From assembly GCA_039621445.1 (NCBI GenBank), contig CP154954.1, positions 15,429,661 through 15,493,660 on the forward strand: a stretch of DNA of 64,000 nucleotides, given 5' to 3'. The position numbers and the translations under genes are program-made. Source of the DNA: Euglena gracilis (Eukaryota > Euglenida > Euglenophyceae > Euglenales). The notes under the pieces are model-generated. The model was not told where the DNA came from. It did no database searches and saw only the letters and a list, made by a program, of their open reading frames with translations. Shown piece after piece: positions 39,931-51,622 of this stretch (position 1 is its first letter; each line of letters starts with the position of its first letter).

Positions 39931-40110
39931 TAACGTGACCCCCCCCTATTTGTCCCCCCCCCCTAATTGGCCAGAGCCTAGGTGGCCAATTAGGGGCTTT
40001 TGGTCAATTTGGGGGGGGGTCAATTAGGGGGGAGGGGTTCAGCCAATTAGGGGGGGGGGACCTTCTATTGGGGGGAGCATTGTCAATTGGGGGGGGGGTA
40101 GTAGCGTGAG
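39931..40110. repeat. G/C-terminated repeats, family A, copies in series
   Basis: CTAATTGGCCAGAG and GGTGGCCAATTAG again, followed by several (T)CAATTGGGGGGG units. Confidence 0.65.
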
Positions 40111-40164
40111 GTAGTAATTGGCGGGTGTAGCGTGAAGCAACGGTGACATAACCAGGGGGGGGAA

Positions 40165-40610
40165 ATGCGTTTCGCATTTTTTTTTTTTTTTTGCGCATTT
40201 TTTCAAATTTTCCAAAAATGCGCATTTTTTGCTCATTTTTTCGCACTTTTTGGGGTATTTTTTCGTTTTTTTCAGCACATTTTTTGCTTTTTGGCACATT
40301 TTTTTTGTGATTTTCCAAAATTTTCGCAATTTTTTGACCATTTTTTGCATTTTTTTTGCAAAAATTTGAAAATTTTGACTTTTTTTGAAACGTACATTTT
40401 CCTCATTATTCTACATAATTTCTTCAAATTTGGTGCCATTTTTGCATGTTTTTGGGTAATGTTTGTATGTTCGCTATTTTTGCGCATTTTTCCTCGGATT
40501 TTGCACATTTTTGCGCATTTTTCCAAAAATGCGCATTTTTTGCGCATTTTTTGCGCATTTTTACGCATTTTTGCGCATTTTTGCGCATTTTTTCCGGGGC
40601 TGGGCGAGCG
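40165..40610. repeat. TTTTTGCGCAT minisatellite
   Basis: Degenerate tandem (GCGCATTTTT)n, strongest at 40480-40590. It yields spurious open frames on both strands. Confidence 0.85.
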
Positions 40611-40654
40611 CATTTCCCCCCCCCTGCATAACGCAATTGATGTCAGGGTGACGT

Positions 40655-41140
40655 GACCCCCCCTTCCCCCCCCCCCTTATTGTCCCACCGACCTCTCCCC
40701 GGGAGGCCCGAACGGACAGTAAGGCTGAGGGGCTCCCGGATCTGTCCTGGGGGTGTGGGGGTTGTGGGCTGACTCCATGGTCGGCCCACGGTCGCCAAAG
40801 GTCGCCAAAAGGGCGCGATGGGTATTTCCTACTCAGTCTTTTTTGCCATGTAGCGGCGTAGGCAACTATTCCAGGGCCCTAAAATAACAAAATCCCTTGT
40901 GTGTGTAACTCCTTTTGTGTGTAAGTTGCGCTATTTTGCCGTGGAGCGCATTTTTTGACATCGACCCACCCACGACCTTTGGCGACCATGGCGGCCTTTG
41001 GCGACCTTTGGCAACCGTGGGCCGACCCTAGGGTCGGCCACCCCCTCCCCCGGCAACCCCCAACCCCCCCACCCCCACCCCACCCCCCCAGGTGCCAGCC
41101 ATATCTACCCTCCCCAGGGGGAGGGGACAATAAGGGGGTA
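40655..41140. mobile_element. G/C-terminated MITE, family B (CCTTATTGTCCC)
   Basis: Left CCCTTATTGTCCC near 40672, right GGGGACAATAAGGG near 41125. Inside, GGTCGGCCCACGGTCGCCAAAGG (40771-40794) is complementary to 41005-41030, giving a long hairpin. Confidence 0.7.
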
Positions 41141-41545
41141 CCAAAGGAATTTCATTGACCAAGCAAAAAAAATCCCCCGTCGGCCGGGGCTCAGGGACAA
41201 CAAGGGGGGGGACAATAAGGGGGGGGGTACCACCCCCCCCCCCTTATTATCCCCCCGCCACCTCCCCCGGGGGCCCCAACGGACAATGAGGGGGGGGGGG
41301 GGACAATACGGGGGTACAAAGGGAATTCATTTGTCCGGGCCAAAAAATCCCCTGCCGGCGGGGGCCCGGGACACATAGGGGGGGGGGGGAAACATAGGGG
41401 GGGGGGGTGGTATATGGCACCCCCCCCGGGAGCGTTTTGACCCCCCGGCGACAATTAGGTGGGGGGTGACAATTAGGAGGGGGGTTACTCATCTATTTGT
41501 TGCCCCCCCCGGGGGGGCGACTATTAGGGGGGGTGACAAATAGGG
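41141..41545. repeat. Further family B copies
   Basis: Blocks with GGGACAA(T/C)AAGGGGGG, CCCTTATTATCCCC and GGGACACATAGGGG follow in tandem. Short copies differ in the last bases of the core (AATAAG, AATGAG, CATAG). Confidence 0.6.
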
Positions 41546-42086
41546 GGGGGGGACGTTATCTGGAAGAACTCACTGCAGGCAGAACAAGCAACGCCCTTCG
41601 AGCTCTGGGATTTTACACATTTTCGAACAGAAAGCATGCAGCCACACATATGACAAATGGGACATTGGACGGCGGCACATCGACGCAAAGGACACTCACA
41701 AACTTGGCAGTCCCGAGGGAAAGAAGGATCCTCGGATGGTTTCGGATCAGGTTGAGTTGGGGTCTCAATGACATCAGTTTGGGGCAACAAAATGACATCG
41801 GTTTGGGGTTGAAAAAAAATTGCCCGGGGCGTTTGGTCAATTTGGGGGGGGGTTCAATTAGGGGGGGGGGAGGTGGTATTTAGGGGACTTTTTCCCGTGG
41901 CCTCCAAAAAAAAAAGCTTGCCAGAAAAAAATAGAATTTGAATCAAAAAAATATGAAGGCCCCCCTATTGCAAGTGAGGGCCCCCAACTGCATGTGAACA
42001 AAAATAACGCTCATTTGGGTGGAGGAATGTTCTTTCTATTCACTTCAGGTTGCATGAAGCATTTTGACGTGACATTTGCAGTCGAT
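41546..42086. other. No gene seen
   Basis: A minus-strand stretch (41560-41790) reads CEVCPLRRCAAVQCPICHMCGC-like Cys-rich sequence, but it has no start, no clear family and lies between G-run repeats. Confidence 0.35.
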
Positions 42087-43268
42087 GTTTTAAAAACGTG
42101 TTCAGCCCGCCAAATGCCTGCCCTGAAATTCGTGGTCATGAACACGTTTTCAATGAGGGCATTTGTGGCAATGACACGTTTTCAGTGAAGGCATCCGGGT
42201 TCAGGCACGTTTTCAATAAAGGCCTTGGCAGAACAGACGACGGCAGAACGGACGGCAGGGAAGGGGCGACAACACCTCGCTGCGGAGGCCAGTGCTGAAA
42301 CCCACCACCAGGATGTTCGCTCGTTGCGCCTCATAAGCGTTGGACCAGTTCACCCCCTTCAGCAACTGGTCCAACTCTTCAGGCTGCAACACGTCAGCTG
42401 GAGGCCGAACCGCCGTTGACACTGCCTTCCGCGCGCGTTCGCGCTCCAGGGAACACAAAAACATCTGGTTGAACTGGGGGAATTGGCGCTCTGAGGAAGG
42501 CAACACTACTCCCTCGGTCGTTGTTTTGCGGAATGCCCGAGCGACGGCATTCACGTATGTCTGAAAAGAGGTTGCCGAACGATTCCCCGAAACGAACAAA
42601 GTTCCCGACTGCTGCTCACGTTGAGCCACACATTGTTCGATGACGCTCGCCTCATCGAACAACAGGCTGGGTTCCAGCTCCCATCCCGTCCAGGCAACAA
42701 AGAAAGCATCCAGCTCAGGATAAGAGGCTTGCCGATGTTGACACAGTTTGGCGAACTCCAAACAGTTGGCAACGGCAGCAAGCTCTGCACCCACGGAGCC
42801 GGACTTTTTCTTTGTGTTGCCCTGTGCCAGCAAGGTGCCATGAAGGGGGTCAACCTTCGGCTTCTTGGCATCTTGCTGGTATACCGCGAGAGCAGCCAGG
42901 AACAGTTCCGTCCTAGGGGGAGGTGGCAAAAGACCATTCACAAAGTTTGCCGTGCGTTTGGCCATATTGGCAGGGCTGCGGGAAAAAAGAAAAAAAGAAA
43001 AAAGGGGGGGGTGACACGTTTTCAGTGAGGGCATTTGTGGCAATGACACGTTTTCAGTGAAGGCATCTGTGTTCAGGCACGTTTTCAGTGAGGGCATTTG
43101 GGGCAATGTCACCTTTTCAGTGAAGGCATCCGGGTTCAGGCACGTTTTCAGTGAGGGCGCCGTTTTTTGGGTCCGAATTTCACAAATTGGCGTTTTTGAC
43201 CCCTTGCGTGAATCATGACCACGAATTTCAGGGCAGGCATTTGGCGGGCTCTGAAAACGTTTTTAAAC
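42087..43268 (-). mobile_element. Crypton-like element with inverted flanks
   Basis: A recombinase-like frame is enclosed by inverted copies of about 55 bases: GCCCGCCAAATGCCTGCCC with TTTAAAAACG beyond it at 42087-42145, and its complement at 43205-43268. Inside these, copies of ACACGTTTTCAGTGA lie on both sides (42144-42236, 43014-43160). Typical Cryptons have no terminal inverted repeats, so the class is tentative. Confidence 0.5.
42213..42965 (-). pseudogene. Tyrosine recombinase-like protein, truncated
   Basis: ATG at 42963-42965 (MAKRTANFVNGLLPPPP), about 250 residues. The middle has FVSGNRSATSFQTYVNAVARAFRKTT, like an N-terminal SAM-type core-binding domain. Then comes DVLQPEELDQLLKGVNWSNAYEAQRANILVVGFSTGLRSEVL, matching the start of the catalytic domain of phage-integrase/Crypton recombinases with the first catalytic Arg (TGLRxxxL). 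After this it runs into flanking repeat sequence and stops, so the HxxR and Tyr motifs are missing. It may be one exon of a longer gene, or a truncated copy. Confidence 0.5.
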
Positions 43269-43378
43269 AAATTGTGGCTGAGCCCAGATTTCAGCCTGAA
43301 AACGTGTTCAGGGGCCCCCGAAGGGGGCCCCTGGCTGAACACGTTTTCAGGCTGAAATCTGGGCTCAGCCACAATTTG
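43267..43378. repeat. Near-perfect palindrome
   Basis: Arms of about 50 bases (CAAATTGTGGCTGAGCCCAG...CCTGAAAACGTGTTCA) around GGGGCCCCCGAAGGGGGCCCC; one 4-base insertion in the right arm. It touches the right flank of the Crypton-like element. Confidence 0.88.
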
Positions 43379-43379
43379 T

Positions 43380-44050
43380 GTATAGAAAAATCTGCATGAA
43401 CAACACAAGGCAGAAAGAGACCACGCACAGGTAAAAGATTTATTTGGAACGCCCTTTGAAACGACAAGATGATCATGAGCATTGCCATATAATTTTTTTG
43501 TGCTTCTCCAAGAGATCAGATCGGGAGTTAGATAGGCCACACGTTGCAGTGTGTGAGAATGCTGCAGACGACGGCAAAAGAGGAAAATAAAAATTGCTCA
43601 GACCTGCAAAGTTCGTTGACAGCTTGAAAATAGTTCGCCGTGTTCAATGAGTTCACCTGAAAGGATTAAATTGAAAAAAGAAATTGTGATTCCCATTAAA
43701 AACAGGATCCATTTGAGATTGGCCAAACCTCAACGACCTGGCGGCCAAACTTGACAACCAATGGCCGCTCCTGATTGTAAACCCTGTAATTTTCTACCAC
43801 TCTTTTCCAGTTTTTCCCTTTCTTGTGCTGTCAAGCAACGAGTCAAGCGTTTATGTGTCAAATCTGGGCTAGGAGGATATAAGTATTTGGTCTGAGAAGG
43901 GCAGTTCTGAGAATTGTGTGTACTTTCTGACGTGACGGTGGCTTCTGGTGTGATAGTGGGATGTGATAGTGACTTCTTAGGGGGGGGGTGCGCACTTTTT
44001 AGACAGTTGCCGGATTTGACGCGGTTCGGGGGCGCCTGGAGCAGGCAATT
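43380..44050. other. No gene seen
   Basis: Mixed composition; short frames on both strands without motifs. Confidence 0.4.
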
Positions 44051-44066
44051 GCTTAAGCGCTGACCA

Positions 44067-44106
<40 letters not shown>

Positions 44107-44560
44107 GGGGTTGGGTGACGGTTTTTTCAAAGTGACGGACTGGTTTTTGGCCCGGACCCCTCCCCCCCCCCCCCCCCCCCCCCCCGGGGGGGGGGCCAGG
44201 GGTGGGCAAAAGTGGCTTGAGTAACCCCGGCGCCAAAGGCGCCGGAAAATTTTTTTGGGCCTAAAATGGCCTAAAGTGACTGGAAAGTGGCCTTTTTTCT
44301 GAGTGGCCGACCCCCGGGGGGGGGGGGTAGTGACTGGCTGGTTTTTAATGAGTGACTGACTGGTTTTTAAAAAAGTGGAGTGACCCCCCCCCCGGGGTCG
44401 GTAAGCAATTGTTTGGCCCTGGAGCCCAAAAATTTCGGAAAGCACTGGGTCTTCCTATGCGGCCCCTCCCTCCTGACCCCCCCCCGGGGTGGGCAAATAG
44501 TTGGCCTTTTTTTCCATTTCATTCCATAAAACAGTTGCCATAGTGCACCTATGAATGGCT
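44051..44560. repeat. GTGACTGACTGGTTTTT repeat with long C-runs
   Basis: C-run of about 34 at 44071-44104 and another at 44160-44185. GTGACTGACTGG(T)TTTT units and GGCGCCAAAGGCGCCGG (44231-44247). The same combination recurs at 62540-62840. Confidence 0.75.
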
Positions 44561-45120
44561 CACGGGTGCTCACGGGTATGGCAATTGTGACCATTCACCC
44601 CTGCAATATACAGCACCCATGAATGCACCCAATTCCTCATGTGGGAAGCCTGTGAATGGTTAAAGGTTTTGAAGCATCCTGTTTTGATAATTTCTCTTAT
44701 CGGCACCTACTGAGCTTGCCGAATTTGAGAGATTTAGAGCGAGATTTAGAAAATTAGAGCTTTTTTAAAAAAAACCCTTTTTTGGTGCCATTTTATGACA
44801 TTTTATGGACATTGAGGTGACACAGCTTTCCAAAACAAAAAGACAGCTTTTTTTGGGTTGTAAAATTTTTTGAATGGAATTTTGCTTTTTCTCGTTGACA
44901 ATCACACTTACTGAAAAATTTCCATTTTTGGTGACAAACTGCACCCATCTTTTGGCACTCTTTTTCTCGGAGATGTTTTGGGGGGGGGGCATTTTTGGGT
45001 TTGCAGGTGCTTTAGGTGCGATGCGAAGAGACCGTTCTGCCCAGTAAAGGATTATTCTCACAGAAAAACACTTTTTTAAAAAAAATCAGCCCTAGTTCAT
45101 CCCTTCGGATTCTCAGCAGC
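44561..45120. other. No gene seen
   Basis: AT-rich with A/T runs; nothing recognised. Confidence 0.4.
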
Positions 45121-45309
45121 ATGGCTTCTCAACAGCGTCCTAGCGTGCATGGGCGCTCCATTGCGACGCTGCTGAGGGAACAGGCAGAGGACCTTGGTCG
45201 CCATCACCTTCGGATCCTCGGGCGGAAGCAGTTCCTGAGCAATGGGATGCGCCCCGTGAGACTTCCAACCGAACATCCGGCCCGAATGACATCAACAGTC
45301 TCCAAATGA
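45121..45309 (+). CDS. Small open frame, unrecognised
   Basis: ATG at 45121; about 62 residues, MASQQRPSVHGRSIATLLREQAEDLGRH... It has balanced amino-acid use and higher GC than the AT-rich flanks, which stands out. No family recognised, no nearby partner frame. It may be an exon or a chance frame. Confidence 0.25.
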   Translation: MASQQRPSVHGRSIATLLREQAEDLGRHHLRILGRKQFLSNGMRPVRLPTEHPARMTSTVSK

Positions 45310-45474
45310 ATGTGCCAAAATAATTAATTGCCATTTTGGCCCCAAACTATCATCAGCCGAAAATTGCATGCTAAGTTTCCATTTGTTGTTTGTCAATGTT
45401 TGTTGTTTGTTGTCACATAACCAAACAACAAAGAAATCCAAAAACTGTAAGAAAACAACATTGTAAGAATATTA

Positions 45475-45578
45475 ATATGTTTTGCTAATTTATCAATATA
45501 ATTATATATTAATATAATTATTATATATTAATATAATTATTATATATATTATATAATTATAATATTAATATAATTAAC
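45475..45578. repeat. AT-rich (TATAATTA)n tract
   Basis: Almost pure A/T with repeated ATATTAATATAATTA. Confidence 0.85.
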
Positions 45579-45579
45579 G

Positions 45580-45840
45580 TGACCCCCCCCCCCTATTTGT
45601 CCCCCCCCCCAATTGGCCAAAGCCCAGGTGGCCAATTGGGGGGGGGGGGTTACTCATTTCAAGGGAAAATGCCTTTATTCGGGTGTTTTACGAGGGTTCG
45701 CGAATATGAAGGACGGGGTCTAAGTGGCCAATTAGGGGGGGGTTAGGGGCAACCCCCCCCCTAATTGTCCCCCCCCCCCTAATTGGCCAGAAGGGGGGTC
45801 CGGGCCGCCCGGAGGGCGGCCAAATAGGGGGGGGGGCAAG
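45580..45840. repeat. G/C-terminated repeats, family A, two copies
   Basis: Copies near 45585-45650 and 45740-45835. Between them TGCCTTTATTCGGGTGTTTT(A/T)CG...GCGA(A/T)TATGAAGGACGGGGT also recurs at 36231-36285, so family A extends past the G-run. Confidence 0.7.
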
Positions 45841-46014
45841 TTATATATGGGGGAGCATGGCCGGCCAGCCGTCAGCCAGCCATCAGCCAGCCGTGCAACT
45901 CAGTGGAAAATGACCCGAGCCACATCCTTGCAATGCAGAAATTTTTTTCCGGCAATCTCCCTTCAAGGCCATGTTCATCGTTGTTCGAGGCTGCATTTTT
46001 GCCTATTTGAAGTC

Positions 46015-46310
46015 ATTTTTGCCAACTTTTGTCAATTTTGCCAATTTTGGACTTTTTTGACCAAATTCTGACCATTTCGGCCTATTTTTTTTTGGATCAT
46101 TCTATGGTCATTGTTTTCCATCTCAAAAAGTATCCATCTCAAAAACTTCCACAACTGGTCACCCATTTTCAACGAATTGGCAAAATTTAACTTAGAAATG
46201 GACAATAATGGACGGAAAAAGGCTCAAATTTTGTGTGAAATGGTTTCAAGTGAACAAAAAAATGCCCAAAGCAGCCCCAATTGTTGAATTCAAAAGATAA
46301 TTTACCCTCA
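46015..46310. repeat. Dispersed repeat R1
   Basis: Recurs diverged at 60190-60465, sharing CTATGGTCATTGT, GACAATAATGGAC-like and AAAAGGCTCAAA(T/C)TTTGTGTGAAAT blocks. Not coding. Confidence 0.75.
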
Positions 46311-47385
46311 CCCAACCCCACCCACTCCTTTGAACCCCCCCCCCCCATTGCCAATTGGAAGGCTGCGACACGGACCCCAAGGAGGAGGTTTGGCGAAATA
46401 GGAAAGGGGAAAATATAAAACGTTCGCAAAAAATAAATTATTGGGAAAAAGAGCAAAGTAGAACTACAACAAAAAAAAATGCCTCCAAAGGCTACAAAAC
46501 TCGTCCCCCCATTGGTGGTTGGATGGGAATAGGGGGGGGGCGGGGAGGATGAGGGCAAACCATTGACGCAAAAATAGCCCGTCTGGAAGGACGGGCATTT
46601 GCCAAAAAGTGGGGGGGGCCAGAAATCCCCCCCAAAGGGAGGATAACTTGTGCATACCAAAAGGAAGCATGCGTGAAAATGCATAGCCGACAATTTAGTC
46701 ATATGGCATGCATGATGGTGGGTTTATCCCCCATGGGGGGAGCATTCTAGGGGTTAGGTTTAGGGTTAGGGGGGGTCATTGGTGTGCCAAACCTAACCCC
46801 AAAAACAATAAACATGTTGGCAAAAAAAAAACGACAATAAAGGAAGAGGTAAATGTTACGTACATAATACCAAAAAATGTGCAGGAAAATCGCAAAAGGG
46901 AAATAAACAAGGGAAACAAAAACCTACAAGTGAACAGAAACGAAAAAATATTGACAAATTGGCCAATGGTTACAAGTACATTTTGGCAACTGCGAAATGG
47001 GTCAGAAAACCTCCAAAAACGTCCGTTTCAAAAATTTTAAATTTCGCTGGAAAAGAAAAAGTCATAACCAACCCAACTATGCACAAAAAAATCAACCAAT
47101 TTTCCATAGATAAAAAATTTGGGGGCAGGGATCCTCGAGCCCCCACTAACTGTCTCCCCCATAATTGGCCAATTGGGGGTCTGCAGGAGCCCGGGCATTC
47201 CAAATAGGGGGGGGATTGAGGGCAAAATGAACGCCCGAAACTAAGATATGGTACCCCCCCAAAAAAGCATTTGCACACCAAATTAGGCATTAGCCGCTGA
47301 AATTTAGCTGAAATATGCATTTGCCACTCATGCCACCCAAAATTGGGCATTTTCCACCAGAAAACAGGAATGAAGGTATGTGTAA
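46311..47385. other. No gene seen; telomere-like inverted motif
   Basis: GGGGTTAGGTTTAGGGTTAGGG (46752-46773) faces CCAAACCTAACCCC (46787-46800). Bases 47262-47360 are a dispersed repeat (R2) that recurs at 60908-61290. Confidence 0.5.
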
Positions 47386-47466
47386 ATTAGGGTTAGGGTT
47401 AGGGCTAGGGTTAGGGTTAGGGTTAGGTTTAGGGTTAGGGTTAACCCTAACCCTAACCCTAACCCA
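47386..47466. repeat. Interstitial telomeric repeat, head-to-head
   Basis: About nine TTAGGG units (with CTAGGG and TTTAGGG variants) run to 47441, then turn at GGGTTAACCC into four CCCTAA units. A (CA/TG)n and (TA)n stretch follows to about 47560. Confidence 0.92.
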
Positions 47467-48829
47467 CATGTGTGTGTGCATACATACATATATATATATG
47501 TATATATAACATGTTATGTCTGTGTGTGTATATGTAAAATACATAAATATATTATTATGTATATGTATTAGATACCAAAATGTGGGGGGGAAATCCTGCA
47601 AAAAAAATCGGAAAATCGCCAAGGGAAAAACACACAAATGAAACCAAAATAAAAATATTGCCAAACAAGTGGGGGACGTGACACAACTACGAGAACCATC
47701 CATTCTCACTTTTTTGACAGACATGTGTATTTTTTTTGTGTCACAGGGGTTCTGGTAGGGATTCTATCGCCCCATTTTCAAGGGTGTGTGTTGTATGTGT
47801 TTCTCCTGGCTTGGTTTGGATCAAGGATGGGGTTTGGGTATCGTCAACGTTAAGGTGAGGTTTGGGGTGTACGCTTGGTTTCAGCCCTAAAATCAGTCCT
47901 GGAAAAGAGCGGGTTGGACCGCCAATAATTGTCCAGCCCAAATCGACCAAAATGCCAAATCATTTTTGGGGTTTCTTTGGTGATCCTTTCCTTTTGTCCT
48001 CCCCCCAGGTGGGTCTGGACCGCTGATATGTTTTTGCTTAAACTGCACACAGTCCAATGTCCACTAAAAAAATCAGTCCATTTCCAAAGTTCTGAAATTC
48101 TTCTTTCCCCTCCTTCTGAAATGATTTCCAAAGCCTCGGTTGGTCCAAGGAAATTTCCAGTCCAGACCCTGAAGTCCCCCCCCCCCTTGCCCACTGACCA
48201 GCCCAAAATACTGACCCCCCAGTTGGGGGTCGCAAGTTGGGGGGGGGGTTGCAGCTAAGGGGGTGCGTAGTGGGTGCGTCCCCCTCGGTTGGGGGTTGTA
48301 GGAGACCTGGTTTTTTTGGCAACTGGTCGTACGACCACTTTCCCTTCGGAGGTTGCAGGGCAGGGGGTGCGTATGACCACCCCCTGGTTGGGGGTTACAG
48401 GAACCCGTGGGCAAGGGGGGGGGGTTGAAATTTGGTTGGCTGAAGACCCCGTTGGATGCCGGCCAACGTAATAGGAATGGGTGGAATTGATCATATTTGG
48501 CAATGAATAAGGATGTGATACGATGAATCCTGCCCCCAGGGGGTCTGTCTCCAGTCGGTACTGATATGGAGCAGGAGACAGTTTAACGCAGCCCACCGGA
48601 GGGCCACTGGATTGGGTTGTTGACTGCCTTTTTTTTAATGCTCTTATTTTTTGTTCCCTTGTCTTTTTTGCCTTTTTCCCCAACGTTTTATTGCTCCGCA
48701 GAACCGTATGTCATTTTGCTCGGAACCATTTCAAAACTTGGTCATATGGGGGGCAAGAGCATGTTGTTTGTCGGTTTCACGAAACGGTATGTGATATGCT
48801 TTCGTGTCGTGTCTCCTGTTGGACCTTAG
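47467..48829. other. Intergenic; possible minus-strand exon
   Basis: Minus-strand bases 48683-48440 read GKKAKKTREQKIRALKKRQ then YQYRLETDPLGAGFIVSHPYSLPNMINSTHSYYVG, which looks protein-like, but there is no ATG and no family. Elsewhere only GGTTGGGGGT(T/C)(A/G)CAGG-type repeats (48220-48430). Confidence 0.3.
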
Positions 48830-49001
48830 ACACTGCATTACCTTGACCGGATGCCCGACGTTGTCCGTTGACAGCAGCTCCCTGCCCCCCGCCGACCAAA
48901 TTGTGACCCTGCCCCTCAGCCGCTCCCCGCGCCTCCCTGCCGACGCGGGAGACTCTCCCCGGCTGCTGCCCTCCGCCCGCACCCCACCTCCCTGTTGCAA
49001 G
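48830..49001 (+). CDS. Candidate 5' exon (cyclase gene or neighbour)
   Basis: An AG precedes it and GTGTGG follows (CAAG|GTGTGG). The frame reads HCITLTGCPTLSVDSSSLPPADQIVTLPLSRSPRLP..., Ser/Pro-rich, high GC in AT-richer surroundings. Phase fits the next candidate exon. Membership in the cyclase gene is a guess. Confidence 0.3.
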
Positions 49002-51622
49002 GTGTGGGCAAAGCTTGAATTTTTCTGGGAGTAATAATAAAAAAATATAGTAAAAAAATAATAAAAAATAAAAAAGTCAACAAAATTTATTTGGCTGGTC
49101 AGGAATTTCTCTTCAGCCTGGAGAGGCATCCAACAGCCATTGTGTTTTCTTTTTCCACCAGCCAGCAGCTCCCAGTCGGCCGAATTTTTTTTTTAAAAGA
49201 GATCTCAAAAAAATGCCAACAAATGTTCACCCTTGAAACTTTTTTTTGAGTTTTCAGCTGGATTTAGGCTTTTTTTGCCTGTCTGGCGTTAGGACCCCCC
49301 TCTCCCGGACTCCCCTGGAACGCCAGCACCTTTTTTTCCAGCCAACCCCCTTATCCAGCTGGCTGGATGGTTCCCTAGGGTTCTTAAGAAATTCCTTGCT
49401 CTCAGAAAAAGTCAATAAGCATTCCAACCTGAAGGTTTGGGACCCCCCAACAACTTAGCTCACCAGCATGTTTGCGTTGTGGGGGGGGGATGGGCTGTGT
49501 GGTACCTTCATCAGCTAAGGCACCAGCAGTGGTGAAGGCGTGCGGCAACATTGGCCGCACATTCCCAGCCACACTCACTCAGCCCGCCCCGCAACCATGC
49601 CCAGCTTAGCGCAAAGTTGGCAGTAGGGGCCAGCCAACAGCTTTTTTCCAGCCACAGACCCCACTGGAAGGTTGTACCTCACTCCAAGAGGTCGGTGCTA
49701 TTGACAGGCGGGGGGGGGGGGCACTTTCATCCGTCCAGGGTTGGGCCAAGGTGCCCGAGGTGCGAAGACGTCGGTGGTTATCTTTGTCCTTAATCCACAA
49801 CTGACCAACCAACCTTCGGAATCCAACCCGGGGTTGGGGATGTTTTCAGGTTCTGGCTTGGGCCAATCCAGCCAATTTTCTGATACAAAAACTGTGTCCA
49901 GAATCCGAACCGGCGTTCTGAGTTGTTGAAACTGTGGATTTGGGGCTCTGGCTTCGCGCCCGAACCAGCGTTCAAGGAACCACAGCCAATTTCTCCCAAA
50001 TACCCATTTTTGGAACTTTTTGGGGGCATTTTTGACCTCCTTTGCGCTTGGCCATGTCGATCGGCCGATTGAAGTTGTCGCATGTCTGATGCCCTGTTAC
50101 CCATCGATGGAAAGCTCTTCTCAAGGGATTTTGACAGATGGCCACAGGATTCAGCCATGCTGCACACAGCGCTTATTTTCAGCGATCGTGTATTCCAAAA
50201 TTTGACATCTTAATTTGTGAAATCCCACACCTCAGGTGCCATGCAAGCATATCAATCAAAAGCTCCCCCCAAGACCTTTCGCTTGGTACCCTCAGAACCC
50301 AGCCACATTGTACAGCGCCCTGAGAATCGCCGATCGCATGTTCCGACCCTTTTCGCAAATTCCAAAATCCACTGTTCACCTGCCATGTTGCCCCTTCAGG
50401 GTTGATGAGTTAACCGGACATTTTGCAAACTGGTCGATTAACCGTGGTTAACCGGGCTCCTCGATCAATTTACCGATTCATGGCGTGCACAAGCGGGAAG
50501 CAGAAAAATTCCATGGGATCTGTTTATTTCCCAACAATGCCAAGGCCCCAAATTTTCTCCCTTTGGGCACGGCACGGACCCCCCCCCCCCAATGGTGATG
50601 ATTGTGATCGGCAGGGGGTACGTTGTTTTCCCATAAGCAGGCATCTCAAGCTCTTGCACAGTGATTTGCGAAACCGGCTGTCAGAGCAGTCTGTACATGC
50701 TCTGCTCTTTGTTCGGATGAACCTCGGGCCCCGACGGGGGCGGGGGATTTACATTAACCGATTGGGCCTTGGTCGATCGATTAACCGAGGGGGGGGGTCG
50801 ATTAACCGAAGATTGGTTCCCCAAACAACCCTGGCCCCTTGATCGACAGCTCTTCTCAAGGGCTTTCCGCAGATGGCCTTAGATTTCAGCCGTGCTGCAT
50901 GGTATTCTATTTCAGAAATTCGCCAAATTTGGCCAAATGGAAATTATTGCACAAAATACCCCAATTTCTGGTCAAATACCCCCCAAAAACTGCTCAGGTA
51001 TGATTGCCACATGTCTACTGACCATTTTGGACGCTTTTTTGGCACTTTCATTTTGGGACCCCCAGAGGCTGACTTTCCGCCCGAAACGGCGAATTGGACA
51101 CCGGTTCGGCGCAGAAATTTCTGCGCCGAACCAGCGTCCTGAACGCCGGCTTGGGCGTGAAGCCAGAGCCCCAATACACGGTTTCACTGTTCTTGATGTT
51201 TTAGTTTTTTGGCGGCCTTGCTGTTTTGCTGTTTATTTTAGCTTCCTGTTTGCGGTTTTTTTTTGCACCGGATACAATTCCATCCCAGGAGCACCTTCGG
51301 GGGGGGGGGGTCGGAAGTGTGTGCGGGAGGTTCGCCAGTGGCCTTTTTCCAGCTGCACCAGCCCAAATTCCGAAAATTTTCCTGCCTTTAAGTAAATTTC
51401 CTCAATGCAGTCCTCAAAAAGTTGGCAGATGGCATTGGCAAATGAGGCACACATTGTTCAGTTCCTTGTTCTTTTGTTTCACCTCCTTTCCCAGAAATGA
51501 GCCTGTTTGTTTTCATTTCGTACCCTCCCGCTCCATTCGCTTTTGGTTTGCTGATTTTCTCGGCAAGGTGCTAATTCTTTTTTATTCACCAATAATGATT
51601 TCCAATAACGACAACCCCCCAG
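49002..51622. other. Putative intron; dispersed repeats
   Basis: Contains two related segments (50090-50190 and 50835-50940) sharing AGCTCTTCTCAAGGG and CAGCC(A/G)TGCTGCA. GGTTAACCG/CGATTAACCG motifs lie at 50436-50455 and 50755-50810. No recognised protein. Confidence 0.4.

Noticed and set aside
40165-40656. 163-codon frame rich in Phe, His and Ala
   Set aside because: Produced by the GCGCATTTTT minisatellite; same artefact on both strands.
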